15,214 nucleotides of DNA from Elusimicrobiota bacterium (GCA_016205085.1 JACQJN010000245.1:1-15214); one strand, 5' to 3'. Positions 1 through 6,926 are shown, numbered from the stretch's first letter. Numbers and translations: made by a program. Notes: a model not told the origin generated them from the letters alone.

Positions 1-171
1 CTCCACCCGGCCGGCGGTGTCGATGAGCTTCTGGCGTCCCGTAAAGAAGGGGTGGCATGCGGCGCAAATCTCGATCCTGATCTGAGGTTTCGTGGAGCGC
101 GTCGCGAACGTGTTGCCACACGCGCACGTGACCTGAGCCGGCACGTAGGAAGGGTGGATCCCCGTCTTCAT
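1..171 (-). CDS. rpmE: 50S ribosomal protein L31 (partial, C-terminus outside window)
   Basis: The minus strand from an ATG at 171 reads 57 codons to the window edge without a stop. The protein starts MKTGIHPSYVPAQVTCACGN and contains the L31 signature EICAACHPFFTGRQK. Four cysteines (C16, C18, C36, C39) match the zinc-binding, C+ type of L31, which binds the large subunit and helps bridge the subunits. L31 is usually about 65-75 residues, so roughly 10-15 residues are missing at the edge. It is the last gene of a minus-strand run, 87 bp after the subtilase stop. Its upstream region, up to and including the ATG, matches a dispersed repeat found again near 4984-5053, so the weak Shine-Dalgarno (GCGGAAACC before ATG) is repeat DNA. 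Family identity is very secure. Confidence 0.95.
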   Translation of the reverse strand, partial: MKTGIHPSYVPAQVTCACGNTFATRSTKPQIRIEICAACHPFFTGRQKLIDTAGRVE

Positions 172-240
172 GGTTTCCGCTCTGTCGAGCTTCAACCATT
201 TCCTCGCAGACCCGCTACGCGGGTGCCCCTGCTCAGTCAT
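171..240 (-). repeat. Dispersed hairpin repeat, family 2, copy A
   Basis: Positions 175-210 match 4991-5026 at 33 of 36 bases. Both copies then have a perfect hairpin followed by a CCCCT block. Here the hairpin is ACCCGC-tac-GCGGGT (210-224); in the other copy the stem sequence differs but is again perfectly paired. There is no T-tract after the hairpin on either strand, so it is not a typical intrinsic terminator. The similarity reaches the start codon of rpmE. Confidence 0.75.
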
Positions 241-268
241 CATACAAAATTATGGGGGTCACCGAATG
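239..268 (-). promoter_or_regulatory. Possible rpmE promoter (-10 TATGAT)
   Basis: On the minus strand a good -10 match, TATGAT (244-239), lies about 70 nt upstream of the rpmE ATG. The -35 region is poor (TTCGGT near 267-262). A transcript from here would carry the 210-224 hairpin in its leader. Position and sequence only; weak support. Confidence 0.22.
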
Positions 269-1860
269 AGGGCCAGACGTCCTTTGGCTTGGCCCCGGCC
301 ACTTTTCACGAGATAGATATACACCCCGCTGGCCACAGGCTGGCCGGAGTCATTCTTACCATCCCACGAAAGAGTAGAAAGGGTTTTCACCAAATCCCCG
401 CTTATATCGTAAATCTTGATCTCAAAACTGGATCCTAAAAGCGACTGGGGAATACCGAAAGAGACTCGTCCTTGCGTAGAGACCCGAAAAGGATTGGGAA
501 ATGCAATGGGCGCCTCTTCTCCTTTAAAATCGGACAAAGTGCCTCGACTCACCAGCCGCAATGCCCGGTAAGCGTTGACCCGGCCGAAACCATAGGAAGC
601 GTCGAAACCGACGGAGCCAAAGTCATCCGCCGAGTTCTGGATAAAATCAATCACCTGGATCGTCGTCGCCGTAGGCAAGGCCGACAATATCAACGCCGCC
701 AGTCCCGCCACATGCGGGGCCGCGAAAGAGGTTCCGTTGGCGTTAAATTCATATCCGCCTCCGTTCTTGGTGCCGGTTACCCCCAACCCAGGCGCCGTCA
801 CATCCAGCTCAGGTCCCACCGCCGAAAAGGAAGTGACATTACTGGCAGAGTCTGTGGCTCCCACCGCCATCACTCCCGAAATCTTGGCCGGACATTCCAC
901 ATATTTGTTGACGTTTCCAGATCCCTGGTTGCCCCCCGCCGCCACCACCACGATATTATTGGCCAATGCCAGATTCATGGCATCGGACAATGTGCTGGAA
1001 CAAACGCAAGGAGTGAATGTACCATCATCAGGTGGACAACCGCCCAAGCTGAGATTGATCACCATGCGGGTTCCCGTGCTTGTGGCCCTTTGAACCGCAT
1101 ACGCCACAGCGCTGGAAAGGGTGATATCACTTGTGGTATCACAACCCGAATCAAAAACCCTCAGGGAAAGAATCTTAGCCCCCCACGAAACCCCCGCCAC
1201 TCCCGCAGTATTATTGCTCGCTGCAGCCGCCACTCCCGCCACCACAGTTCCGTGGCCGCAGGAATCCGTAGGAGCATCCACCGCCGCAGCTCCAGTAACA
1301 GTGTTATAGGACCTAGCACTGGAATGATCCACTTTGCTCCCCACATCCAAATCCAGATGGGTACCATCCACCCCCGTATCAATCACCGCAATCGTAACCG
1401 CGCTGGAGTTGCCGACCTCAAACTCCCACGCACCGAAGGCATTGATGCTGGACAGACCATACTGCTGATTGACCAAGGCATCGTTGGGAGTCAGCAAGGG
1501 GCGATACACATAGTTGGGCTGGACCTCCGACACTGCAGAATTTTTTTTGTAATGCTCCAGTGCCTGTTCCAGGGTCAGATCCGGCGGCAATTTAAGCAGC
1601 GTCCACCCTATTGCAGGGATCTCCCCTTCCTTTTCCGCGCCGATCTCTTGAATTGAGTCGCTCTTTTGAGCATTCGAGGCGCCGGATTTGAATTTGACCA
1701 GGACATAACCCTTCGTCGCCCTGCCATAGGTGCGGCCGTAGGAATCCCTGACAGTGACGATGTCGGAAGCAATGGAAAGCAACGGAAGGCGAAGGAAGGC
1801 GAAGGAAAGTAAAAGGATAACTAAACTCCTACTTTCCATAGCTTTCTTTAGGCAGTCCAT
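259..1860 (-). CDS. Secreted subtilisin-like serine protease (S8) with C-terminal FlgD/T9SS-type beta domain
   Basis: About 533 residues from an ATG at 1860. Order of parts: signal peptide (about residues 1-32), an I9-like prodomain (about 45-120, with GYVLVKFKSG and VSEVQPNYVYRP), and the S8 catalytic domain. The catalytic triad is D161 (VIDTGVDGTH), H203 (CGHGTVVAG) and S378 (NGTSFAAPHVAG), with oxyanion N311 (AAGGN). A C-terminal beta domain (about 452-533) starts with AFPNPF and ends in WDGKNDSGQPVASGVYIYL, the pattern of FlgD Ig-like and T9SS type A sorting domains. The enzyme is predicted to be exported, self-processed and held at or released from the surface. The start is uncertain: a TTG at 1872, ATG at 1860 (GAGAAAG upstream) and ATG at 1839 are all in frame and all overlap the 3' end of the HAD gene. 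The signal-peptide core is encoded by 10-bp tandem repeats. Confidence 0.92.
   Translation of the reverse strand: MDCLKKAMESRSLVILLLSFAFLRLPLLSIASDIVTVRDSYGRTYGRATKGYVLVKFKSGASNAQKSDSIQEIGAEKEGEIPAIGWTLLKLPPDLTLEQALEHYKKNSAVSEVQPNYVYRPLLTPNDALVNQQYGLSSINAFGAWEFEVGNSSAVTIAVIDTGVDGTHLDLDVGSKVDHSSARSYNTVTGAAAVDAPTDSCGHGTVVAGVAAAASNNTAGVAGVSWGAKILSLRVFDSGCDTTSDITLSSAVAYAVQRATSTGTRMVINLSLGGCPPDDGTFTPCVCSSTLSDAMNLALANNIVVVAAGGNQGSGNVNKYVECPAKISGVMAVGATDSASNVTSFSAVGPELDVTAPGLGVTGTKNGGGYEFNANGTSFAAPHVAGLAALILSALPTATTIQVIDFIQNSADDFGSVGFDASYGFGRVNAYRALRLVSRGTLSDFKGEEAPIAFPNPFRVSTQGRVSFGIPQSLLGSSFEIKIYDISGDLVKTLSTLSWDGKNDSGQPVASGVYIYLVKSGRGQAKGRLALIR
1761..1820 (-). repeat. 10-bp degenerate tandem repeat encoding the subtilase signal-peptide core
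   Basis: On the plus strand consecutive decamers read TGTCGGAAGC, AATGGAAAGC, AACGGAAGGC, GAAGGAAGGC, GAAGGAAAGT, with a decayed sixth unit. The four units at 1771-1810 are the clearest. Read on the minus strand they encode about residues 14-34 of the subtilase precursor, the hydrophobic core of its signal peptide. Confidence 0.8.
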
Positions 1861-2533
1861 TTTCTTTCTCAATAATGGAAATAAGTTCCTGAATATCCTT
1901 CAGTTCGTAATCCGCGCCTGATTCCTGGGTGTGAAATTCATCCCCGTATTTGGCCCACACCGTTTTGATTTTAAGATTCTTGGCCCCCGCGATATCCCGT
2001 TCCGCCCAGTCTCCCACCATCAAAGTTTCTTCGGGCTTTACTTTCAAAAGCTCCAAAACCTTCAAGAAGGGCTTGGGGTCCGGCTTCTTGACCCCGGTGT
2101 CATCCATCGTGACCACATGATCGAAATAATGATGGATTCCCAATTGAACGATCCGAAGCCAAACCGGAAGGCGCGGCGCATCCGAAACGACCGCCATCTT
2201 AATGCCCATCTTCATCAGCTGGGTCAAAGTCAGATGGACATGCGGGTAAAGGGTCATATGGCCTTCCTTGGCCCTGCGGTAGCCCAAAATTCCCGCCGCC
2301 AAAATTTTATAATCCACATGGCCGAACTCTTTTAAGAAAACCTTGTCGAATATGTTCTGATCCTCCACCCCTTCCTTCCAATACACATCGAATATCTTCT
2401 TGACCATCTCTTCCTTCACCACCGGAAGCCCGGCATCGATCATCGCCTCCACGGCCCCCTCCACCGCCGCGCGCTTCATGCGCATAAAGTCCATCAGCGT
2501 ATTGTCAATATCGAAAATCACCGCTTTTATCAT
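1829..2533 (-). CDS. HAD-superfamily hydrolase, subfamily IA (phosphatase-like)
   Basis: 234 residues from an ATG at 2533, preceded by AGGAG five bases upstream; a TTG at 2551 is in frame but has no such site. All four HAD motifs are present: FDIDNTL (nucleophile D8 and acid/base D10), VVSD (S117), GVKKPDP (K150) and MVGDWAERD (D175, D180). The cap between motifs I and II is helical, as in subfamily IA. Overall it resembles the TIGR02253-like group related to archaeal PH1421, small cytosolic Mg-dependent phosphatases whose substrates are mostly unknown. It follows efp across a repeat element, and its last codons overlap the start of the subtilase gene, suggesting a shared transcript. The substrate cannot be inferred from the context. 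Confidence 0.9.
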   Translation of the reverse strand: MIKAVIFDIDNTLMDFMRMKRAAVEGAVEAMIDAGLPVVKEEMVKKIFDVYWKEGVEDQNIFDKVFLKEFGHVDYKILAAGILGYRRAKEGHMTLYPHVHLTLTQLMKMGIKMAVVSDAPRLPVWLRIVQLGIHHYFDHVVTMDDTGVKKPDPKPFLKVLELLKVKPEETLMVGDWAERDIAGAKNLKIKTVWAKYGDEFHTQESGADYELKDIQELISIIEKENGLPKESYGK

Positions 2534-2562
2534 CACACTCCTAAGCTCCAAAAGAAATTCCG

Positions 2563-2695
2563 GAGGCTGGCCCGAGATTTACCCTTGGCCCCCGCACCCC
2601 AACAGGGCAACCCCAGGGTTCCCCATCTTCTACGCCGCCTAGCGGCGGCTTTTCCCCTCCCTACGGGGGCTACGGGCAAATCCTCGACCAGCCTC
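2563..2695 (+). repeat. Palindromic intergenic repeat, family 1, copy 1 (MITE-like)
   Basis: A 133-bp element fills the gap between efp and the HAD gene. Its ends are inverted: GAGGCTGG at 2563-2570 pairs with CCAGCCTC at 2688-2695, and the pairing continues imperfectly inward to GCCCCCG/CGGGGGC. Inside is a hairpin, GCCGCC-tag-CGGCGGC, and the palindrome AACCCCAGGGTT. The central ~100 bp match the reverse complement of 11801-11924 closely. No transposase is encoded; its size and structure fit a non-autonomous MITE or REP-like element. The short ORFs crossing it are not credible genes. Confidence 0.8.
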
Positions 2696-2725
2696 TCCCA
2701 CTTGGACAGGCCCTGTCTTTCCGTA

Positions 2726-3283
2726 CTACGCTCTTTCAAGATATTCCCCCGTCCTCGTATCCACCCGCACGCTGTCCCCCTCCTGTATGAACAAAGGCAC
2801 CTTGATCTCCACTCCCGACTCCAATGTGGCCGGCTTCGTCATATTGGAGACGGAATCCCCCTTGATCCCCGGAACCGTAGAAGTTACTTTCAACACCACA
2901 TTAACCGGAAGATCGACCGTAAACAATTTTCCGTTAAAGTAAAGTCCTTCCACTTCCATGTTTTCGGTAAGGAACTTGATGCTGTCCCCTAACTTGGAAA
3001 CCGGAAGCTCGATCTGCTCATAGTTAGCCTGGTCCATAAAATATGCCATCCCCCCCTGAGTGTACATATAAGTCTTGGGTCTTTTCTCTATGTCCACCGA
3101 TTTAAATTTATCCTCAGGACGGTAGCTCTTCTCCGTTACGGAGCCGGTATTCAAGTTGCGCAACTTGCATCGCATCACCGCCCTGGACTGAGACATCCGG
3201 TGGTGCTGGTATTTTAAGATTTCAAATATCTGTCCTTCATCCTCGAAGATAAGCCCCTCATGAAACTGCGTCGTGGTGATCAT
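2726..3283 (-). CDS. efp: Translation elongation factor P
   Basis: 185 residues, the normal EF-P length, from an ATG at 3283 with AAGGAG seven bases upstream. The N-terminal KOW-like domain carries KLRNLNTGS (40-48). The two OB domains carry PGIKGDSVSNMTKPATLESG and the signature KVPLFIQEGDSVRVDTRTGEY near the C-terminus. EF-P enters the E site and relieves ribosome stalling at consecutive prolines. The start overlaps the htpX stop by 4 bp (ATGA). A Xaa-Pro peptidase lies two genes upstream; pairing of such peptidases with efp is known from other bacteria. Oddity: aligning back from KLRN, the loop-tip position that is Lys34 in E. coli or Arg32 in Pseudomonas appears to be Gln32 in HRMSQSRA, so the usual lysine or arginine modification target seems absent. 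Confidence 0.97.
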   Translation of the reverse strand: MITTTQFHEGLIFEDEGQIFEILKYQHHRMSQSRAVMRCKLRNLNTGSVTEKSYRPEDKFKSVDIEKRPKTYMYTQGGMAYFMDQANYEQIELPVSKLGDSIKFLTENMEVEGLYFNGKLFTVDLPVNVVLKVTSTVPGIKGDSVSNMTKPATLESGVEIKVPLFIQEGDSVRVDTRTGEYLERA

Positions 3284-4254
3284 GTTATTGCTCCTTGATG
3301 GTCATAAGCCATCACTCTTAACGTCAGAATCCTCTTACGGATCGGCGGGTGGGTAGCCAAAATATCCGCCAAAAATCCCTCCTTATTCCCCATCAAACTG
3401 CCCTTGGGATCGGCTACGCACAAATGAGCCAGGCCCTGATTGATGGAAGCGGTCGGCGCCGCCGCCTTCTCAATTTTATCCAATGCCGAGGCCAGAGCCA
3501 AAGGATTCCTAGTTAGCTCCGCTCCGGATGCGTCCGCCAGAAATTCTCTTTTCCGGGAAACCGCCAAAGCCAAAATCTGGGAAAGAATGGGAGCCAGAAT
3601 CATAAGAATAATCCAGATGCCGAACAAGATCAAAACGATTGCGCCTGTGCTCCCCTTGCCCTCTCGGCTTCGGCTTCTTCCGCCGGAAGGGCCGAATCTA
3701 AAACTTCTGCCCGCCCAGTCGCTCAATAAGGCAATCGCTCCGGCCAGGGCGGCCAATATGGTCAGGAGTCTCACATCATAATTGCGGATATGGCTCATCT
3801 CATGTCCGATGACTCCCTGAAGTTCCTCGCGGTTCAGACTTTTCAAAAGCCCTTCCGTCGCCGCCACCACGGAGTTGGCAGGCTTGGTCCCCGTGGCGAA
3901 TGCGTTGGGGTCGGGATCGGGCACCACATACACCTTGGGCATGGGCAGCCCGGAAGCGGTGGCCATTTCCTGAACGATGTTGATGAATTGCCTCTCCTCA
4001 AAAACAGCGGGATCCGCGGGACGCGCCTTGGCCGCCGCCAAAACCATGCTGGGCCCATTCCAAAAACTGTTGGCGGCCATTAAAAATCCACCGATGACAG
4101 CCGCAAGCGTCCCCCAAGGAAGATGCAGAGGCGGGTCCATCCCTAAAACAAACACATCAAACCCCAATCCCAGAAATGTAAAAAGAGCGACAAAGACACC
4201 CACCATCACCCAGGTCCACCGTTTATTGGAAGTCTGCTGTTCGTATAAATTCAC
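3280..4254 (-). CDS. htpX: M48-family membrane zinc metalloprotease HtpX
   Basis: 324 residues from a GTG at 4254 that overlaps the lemA stop by 4 bp (GTGA). Two N-terminal membrane segments (about 13-38 and 46-66) are followed by the metalloprotease domain. HEMSH (H151, E152, H155) supplies two zinc ligands and the catalytic Glu, and E237 in REFLADASGAEL is the third ligand. Two more hydrophobic segments (about 163-180 and 204-232) surround an Arg/Ser/Gly-rich loop at 184-202. HtpX degrades misfolded inner-membrane proteins with the active site on the cytoplasmic side. The lemA-htpX pair is common in bacteria, and efp follows with a 4-bp overlap, so the three are probably co-transcribed. Confidence 0.95.
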   Translation of the reverse strand: MNLYEQQTSNKRWTWVMVGVFVALFTFLGLGFDVFVLGMDPPLHLPWGTLAAVIGGFLMAANSFWNGPSMVLAAAKARPADPAVFEERQFINIVQEMATASGLPMPKVYVVPDPDPNAFATGTKPANSVVAATEGLLKSLNREELQGVIGHEMSHIRNYDVRLLTILAALAGAIALLSDWAGRSFRFGPSGGRSRSREGKGSTGAIVLILFGIWIILMILAPILSQILALAVSRKREFLADASGAELTRNPLALASALDKIEKAAAPTASINQGLAHLCVADPKGSLMGNKEGFLADILATHPPIRKRILTLRVMAYDHQGAIT

Positions 4255-4808
4255 AATTCCACTTTAGGAACTTCCCTCTCCTCTGCTTGAGCCGCCGGAA
4301 TCTCGAACAGCTCTGTCTGTGAAAATCCCAGGCTTCCCGCGATGAGGTTGTTGGGGAACGTCTGTTGGGCTATATTAAACCGCGTGACCAGATCGTTATA
4401 GAACTGTCTGGAAAAGCTGACCTGATTCTCGGTATGAGAAAGCTCCTCCATCAAAGACTTCACGTTCTGGTTGGCTTTCAAATCCGGATAATTCTCCGCG
4501 AGGGCCAAGAATCGGCCCAGAACTTGAGTCAATTCTCCTTCCTTCTGAGCGCTCTGCTTGACTCCGGAACCCATCGCCGAAACCGCCTGGTTCCTGGCCT
4601 GGATCACCTTCTCCAACGTTGCCTGCTCGAACTTCATGTATCCCTTGACCGCATTCACCAGGTTGGGAATCAGGTCATGCCTTCTCTTCAGTTGCACGTC
4701 AATCTGCTTCAACGCGTTGGCTACCTGATTTTTCAAGCTGATCAGCCTGTTGAATGTCAGAACCAACCACGCTACAATCACTCCCAGAACAATCAGAATT
4801 ATCTTCAT
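4251..4808 (-). CDS. lemA: LemA family protein
   Basis: 185 residues from an ATG at 4808 with AAAGGAG seven bases upstream, the strongest ribosome site in this cluster. One N-terminal membrane segment (about 3-20) precedes a long helical body with the family signature: RLISLKNQVANALKQIDVQL, the core KRRHDLIPNLVNAVKGYM, and later YPDLKAN and RFNIAQQTFPNNLIA. LemA proteins are anchored helical bundles of poorly known function, often encoded directly before HtpX-type proteases, as here. The gene is the first after a 240-bp gap full of palindromic repeats, so its promoter must lie in or beyond repeat DNA; I see no convincing promoter boxes. Confidence 0.95.
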   Translation of the reverse strand: MKIILIVLGVIVAWLVLTFNRLISLKNQVANALKQIDVQLKRRHDLIPNLVNAVKGYMKFEQATLEKVIQARNQAVSAMGSGVKQSAQKEGELTQVLGRFLALAENYPDLKANQNVKSLMEELSHTENQVSFSRQFYNDLVTRFNIAQQTFPNNLIAGSLGFSQTELFEIPAAQAEEREVPKVEL

Positions 4809-4831
4809 TAGATTTCTCCTTTATTTTTCTT

Positions 4832-4977
4832 TAGGCTCGGCTAGTCGAAGTGGATTCCGGCAAGCAGGGCTGTGTCGCAGGGGCGCATTTAACTCTAGGT
4901 CGCCCCGAGACTCAGAGCGCGCCGCGGATGGCGCCGCGTCCATGCGGCCGGAACCACGAGGAATCTGGCCGAGCCTA
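4832..4977. repeat. GC-rich palindromic intergenic element between lemA and the M24 peptidase gene
   Basis: A 13-bp terminal inverted repeat with one mismatch (TAGGCTCGGCTAG at 4832-4844 against CTGGCCGAGCCTA at 4965-4977) bounds a 146-bp segment. Inside are further pairings such as GGGGCG with CGCCCC (about 4877-4906) and GCGCC with GGCGC (about 4918-4934). It has no coding potential and abuts family 2 copy B. Only one copy is in this window, so calling it a mobile element is inference. Confidence 0.6.
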
Positions 4978-4983
4978 CTGAGT

Positions 4984-5053
4984 CATGGTATTCCGCTCTG
5001 CCGAGCTTCAACCATTTCCGCGTAGACCCCGATACGACATCGGGGTACCCCTA
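4984..5053 (-). repeat. Dispersed hairpin repeat, family 2, copy B
   Basis: Matches copy A (33 of 36 bases over 4991-5026). It carries a perfect 8-bp hairpin, ACCCCGAT with ATCGGGGT (5026-5046, 5-nt loop). Its CCCCTAC end includes the stop codon of the M24 peptidase gene (TAG at 5053-5051). No T-tract follows the hairpin. Confidence 0.75.
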
Positions 5054-6085
5054 CTTGGTCAGAATCCTACTTCCATTTTCTGTCACCAATAACGTATCCT
5101 CAATGCGAACCCCAAACTTTCCCAACAGATAAATCCCCGGCTCCACCGTAATCACCATCCCCGATCCAAGCTTCTCCTCCGACTTAGGCCCCACCCGCGG
5201 CGGCTCATGGATATCCAATCCCACCCCATGCCCCGTGGAATGGATAAACTTGTCGCCATACCCTTCCCGGGCAATGAGTTCCCGGCAAATACGATCGATC
5301 TCTCCCGCCGCCACGCCGGGGCGCACCCGGCGAATCCCCTCCTTTTGCGAGCGTTCCACAATCTGATAAATCTTCTGAAACACACCATTGGGTTTTCCGG
5401 TAAAGAGTGTCCTTGTCATGTCGGAACGGTACAGTTTATAGGTGCAGCCGAAATCGATCACCACCGGCTCGTTTTTCTTAATGATCTTTTCAGAACTGCG
5501 GTGGTGCGGCAACGCCGAATTAGGACCCGAAGCCACGATCAGTTCGAAAGCCACACCCTCCGCTCCCATCTTCTGCATCAAGTCTTCCAGTTCCAGGGAA
5601 ACGGAACGCTCCGTTCGGCCGGGACGGATCCTGGGTTTGAGCATGCGGAAGGCTTTGGCTGTCACGGCGCAAGCTTTTTGAATCCTTTTAAGCTCCTCTC
5701 CCTTTTTGGTGATGCGAAGCTTGCCCACAATCCCCGCCTTGCCTGTGAATCCCAGCTCCTCCCACTTTTTTCCCAAAGCATAGGTCTCGCGTTCCGAATC
5801 AAAACCCACCCTTTTAAATCCCTGGTCCGCCACCGTTTTTTTAATTCCTCCCAGCAAGTCGGCGCCGGCCACCACCTCGCAGCCGGGCACCTCCTGGATA
5901 AAGTGGTCCCTCAAGAGCATGGGCAAATAGGCCCAAACCTTCTCCGGGCCCACCAAGAGGGCAAACCCTTCCTGAGGAAAATCAGTCAAAAAATTAAGAT
6001 CAGCCTGGTGCGTGATGACGTAGCCGTCTAAATTTTCCTGCCTCAAGATCTCTTGTAACTCGTGCCATCTGGAATGATTTTGCAT
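5051..6085 (-). CDS. M24 family Xaa-Pro aminopeptidase/dipeptidase
   Basis: 344 residues from an ATG at 6085 placed directly after the stop of the permease gene, with GGGGGG seven bases upstream. A creatinase-type N-terminal domain (about 8-125) is followed by the pita-bread metallopeptidase domain. The five metal ligands are D211 (VIDFGC), D222 (RSDMTRTLF), H286 (HSTGHGVGLDIHE), E315 (VITVEPGIYL) and E329 (GVRIEDT). The length fits the PepP/PepQ/YqhT-like group, which removes or splits Xaa-Pro units from peptides in the cytosol. EF-P, which helps make proline-rich proteins, lies downstream in the same run. Its stop codon falls in repeat family 2 copy B. Aminopeptidase and dipeptidase cannot be separated from sequence alone, so no symbol is given. 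Confidence 0.93.
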   Translation of the reverse strand: MQNHSRWHELQEILRQENLDGYVITHQADLNFLTDFPQEGFALLVGPEKVWAYLPMLLRDHFIQEVPGCEVVAGADLLGGIKKTVADQGFKRVGFDSERETYALGKKWEELGFTGKAGIVGKLRITKKGEELKRIQKACAVTAKAFRMLKPRIRPGRTERSVSLELEDLMQKMGAEGVAFELIVASGPNSALPHHRSSEKIIKKNEPVVIDFGCTYKLYRSDMTRTLFTGKPNGVFQKIYQIVERSQKEGIRRVRPGVAAGEIDRICRELIAREGYGDKFIHSTGHGVGLDIHEPPRVGPKSEEKLGSGMVITVEPGIYLLGKFGVRIEDTLLVTENGSRILTK

Positions 6086-6892
6086 TTAACCCCCCATGAA
6101 TAACTTTTCCACAAATCCAATATGGTACGCCAAGTATAGACCAAAAAGAAGACTCAGCATCCCCGCTCCTGAGGAAAGTGCCGTCTCTATCTGATACCGT
6201 CGAACCACCCACACCATGGAAGCTTCCATGAGACTAGAAAGGAAAAGCATGCCCGTCATCGTGCCTATCCCGAAAATCAAAAGGTACACCACTCCTACTT
6301 TTAAGCTTGGAACCGTAGCCAACACAAGCAACGCTAACGCCGCGCTGCCGGCTAATCCATGAACCAATCCCACCACAAAAGAACGCAATACATTGGATCG
6401 AGGCCACGCAAAATCCGGCTCATGAGGATGTTCATGAACGTGTTTTCTCATTTGTTCATCAGGAGAAAAATGGTGATGATGTTGGGCCGCTTTATGTCCA
6501 TGCTCATGGGAATGTCCGGGAATACCAACGTATTCCCACCATTGAAAACCCGCCAACACCCTACGCAGAACTGCGGGTACCAGCCGGGGCCCCGGAGGGG
6601 CCCAGCGTGCTAGGTTGCTGATCCCTAAAAAGATCAACATAATCGCCACAACAAATTCTAGAGAAAGTTGAAGGGTAAGGGTAACAGTAATCTTAAAAAT
6701 AAGAATGGCCACACCCACTAAAAATAGAGTCAACGTATGCCCCACCCCCCAACAAAGCCCCAGAAACCAAGTGGTCCCCCAGCGCTTGCCTTTAGAAACG
6801 ATGGTAGCCACCGCTACCACATGATCGGCATCCAAAGCATGGCGCAGCCCCAGGAGAAATCCGACAGAAAGAATAAAGACGACAGAAGTCAT
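6086..6892 (-). CDS. NicO/NiCoT-type nickel-cobalt permease
   Basis: 268 residues from an ATG at 6892; a TTG at 6907 would add five residues. The first membrane helix holds the NiCoT signature RHALDADH (H18, D23, H24), which lines the metal path. Further hydrophobic segments lie near 42-66, 74-92, 165-190, 198-220 and 235-255. A central hydrophilic loop (about 125-155) is strikingly histidine-rich, with HSHEHGHK, HHHH and HVHEHPHE, and probably binds metal. The family moves Ni2+ or Co2+ into the cell, or out of it in the RcnA branch; direction and ion cannot be told here. No urease, hydrogenase or cobalamin gene is in the window. The M24 peptidase gene follows with no gap. Confidence 0.85.
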   Translation of the reverse strand: MTSVVFILSVGFLLGLRHALDADHVVAVATIVSKGKRWGTTWFLGLCWGVGHTLTLFLVGVAILIFKITVTLTLQLSLEFVVAIMLIFLGISNLARWAPPGPRLVPAVLRRVLAGFQWWEYVGIPGHSHEHGHKAAQHHHHFSPDEQMRKHVHEHPHEPDFAWPRSNVLRSFVVGLVHGLAGSAALALLVLATVPSLKVGVVYLLIFGIGTMTGMLFLSSLMEASMVWVVRRYQIETALSSGAGMLSLLFGLYLAYHIGFVEKLFMGG

Positions 6893-6926
6893 GCGGTTTT
6901 TATACAATTCATACCATGGAGCCCAA
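6879..6926. promoter_or_regulatory. Compact divergent promoter region, both transcripts possibly leaderless
   Basis: Only 23 bp separate the permease ATG (6892) from the glycosyltransferase ATG (6916), and neither has a Shine-Dalgarno. Plus strand: TACAAT at 6903-6908 with ACGACA 18 bp upstream, ending 7 bp before the ATG. Minus strand: TATAAA at 6904-6899 with TTGGGC 16 bp upstream, ending 6 bp before the ATG. The two -10 boxes overlap. Motif matches are modest. Confidence 0.35.

Noticed and set aside
1..171. Plus-strand ORF starting at 52 over rpmE
   Set aside because: It is antisense to a clear L31 gene and continues through repeat DNA and the subtilase 3' end.
472..1656. Long open frame (394 codons) on the plus strand opposite the subtilase
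   Set aside because: It is antisense to a clear S8 protease with an intact triad. Its product is Arg/His/Ser-rich with no recognisable domain, typical of a shadow frame.
2533..2992. Small ORFs crossing the 2563-2695 gap on both strands
   Set aside because: Their sequence is mostly the palindromic repeat, and FPLPTGATGKS recurs in frame in the other copy only because the repeat DNA is shared. No ribosome site or family support.
5026..5046. Perfect hairpin after the M24 peptidase stop as an intrinsic terminator
   Set aside because: No run of T follows on the transcribed strand, and the hairpin belongs to a dispersed repeat. Copy A at 210-224 also lacks a T-tract.
5207..6031. 274-codon plus-strand frame opposite the M24 peptidase gene
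   Set aside because: The minus-strand gene has all five metal ligands; the antisense product has no family features.
6893..6915. Nickel, cobalt or cobalamin riboswitch before the permease
   Set aside because: Only 23 bp are available and both promoters appear to abut the start codons, so there is no room for an aptamer.
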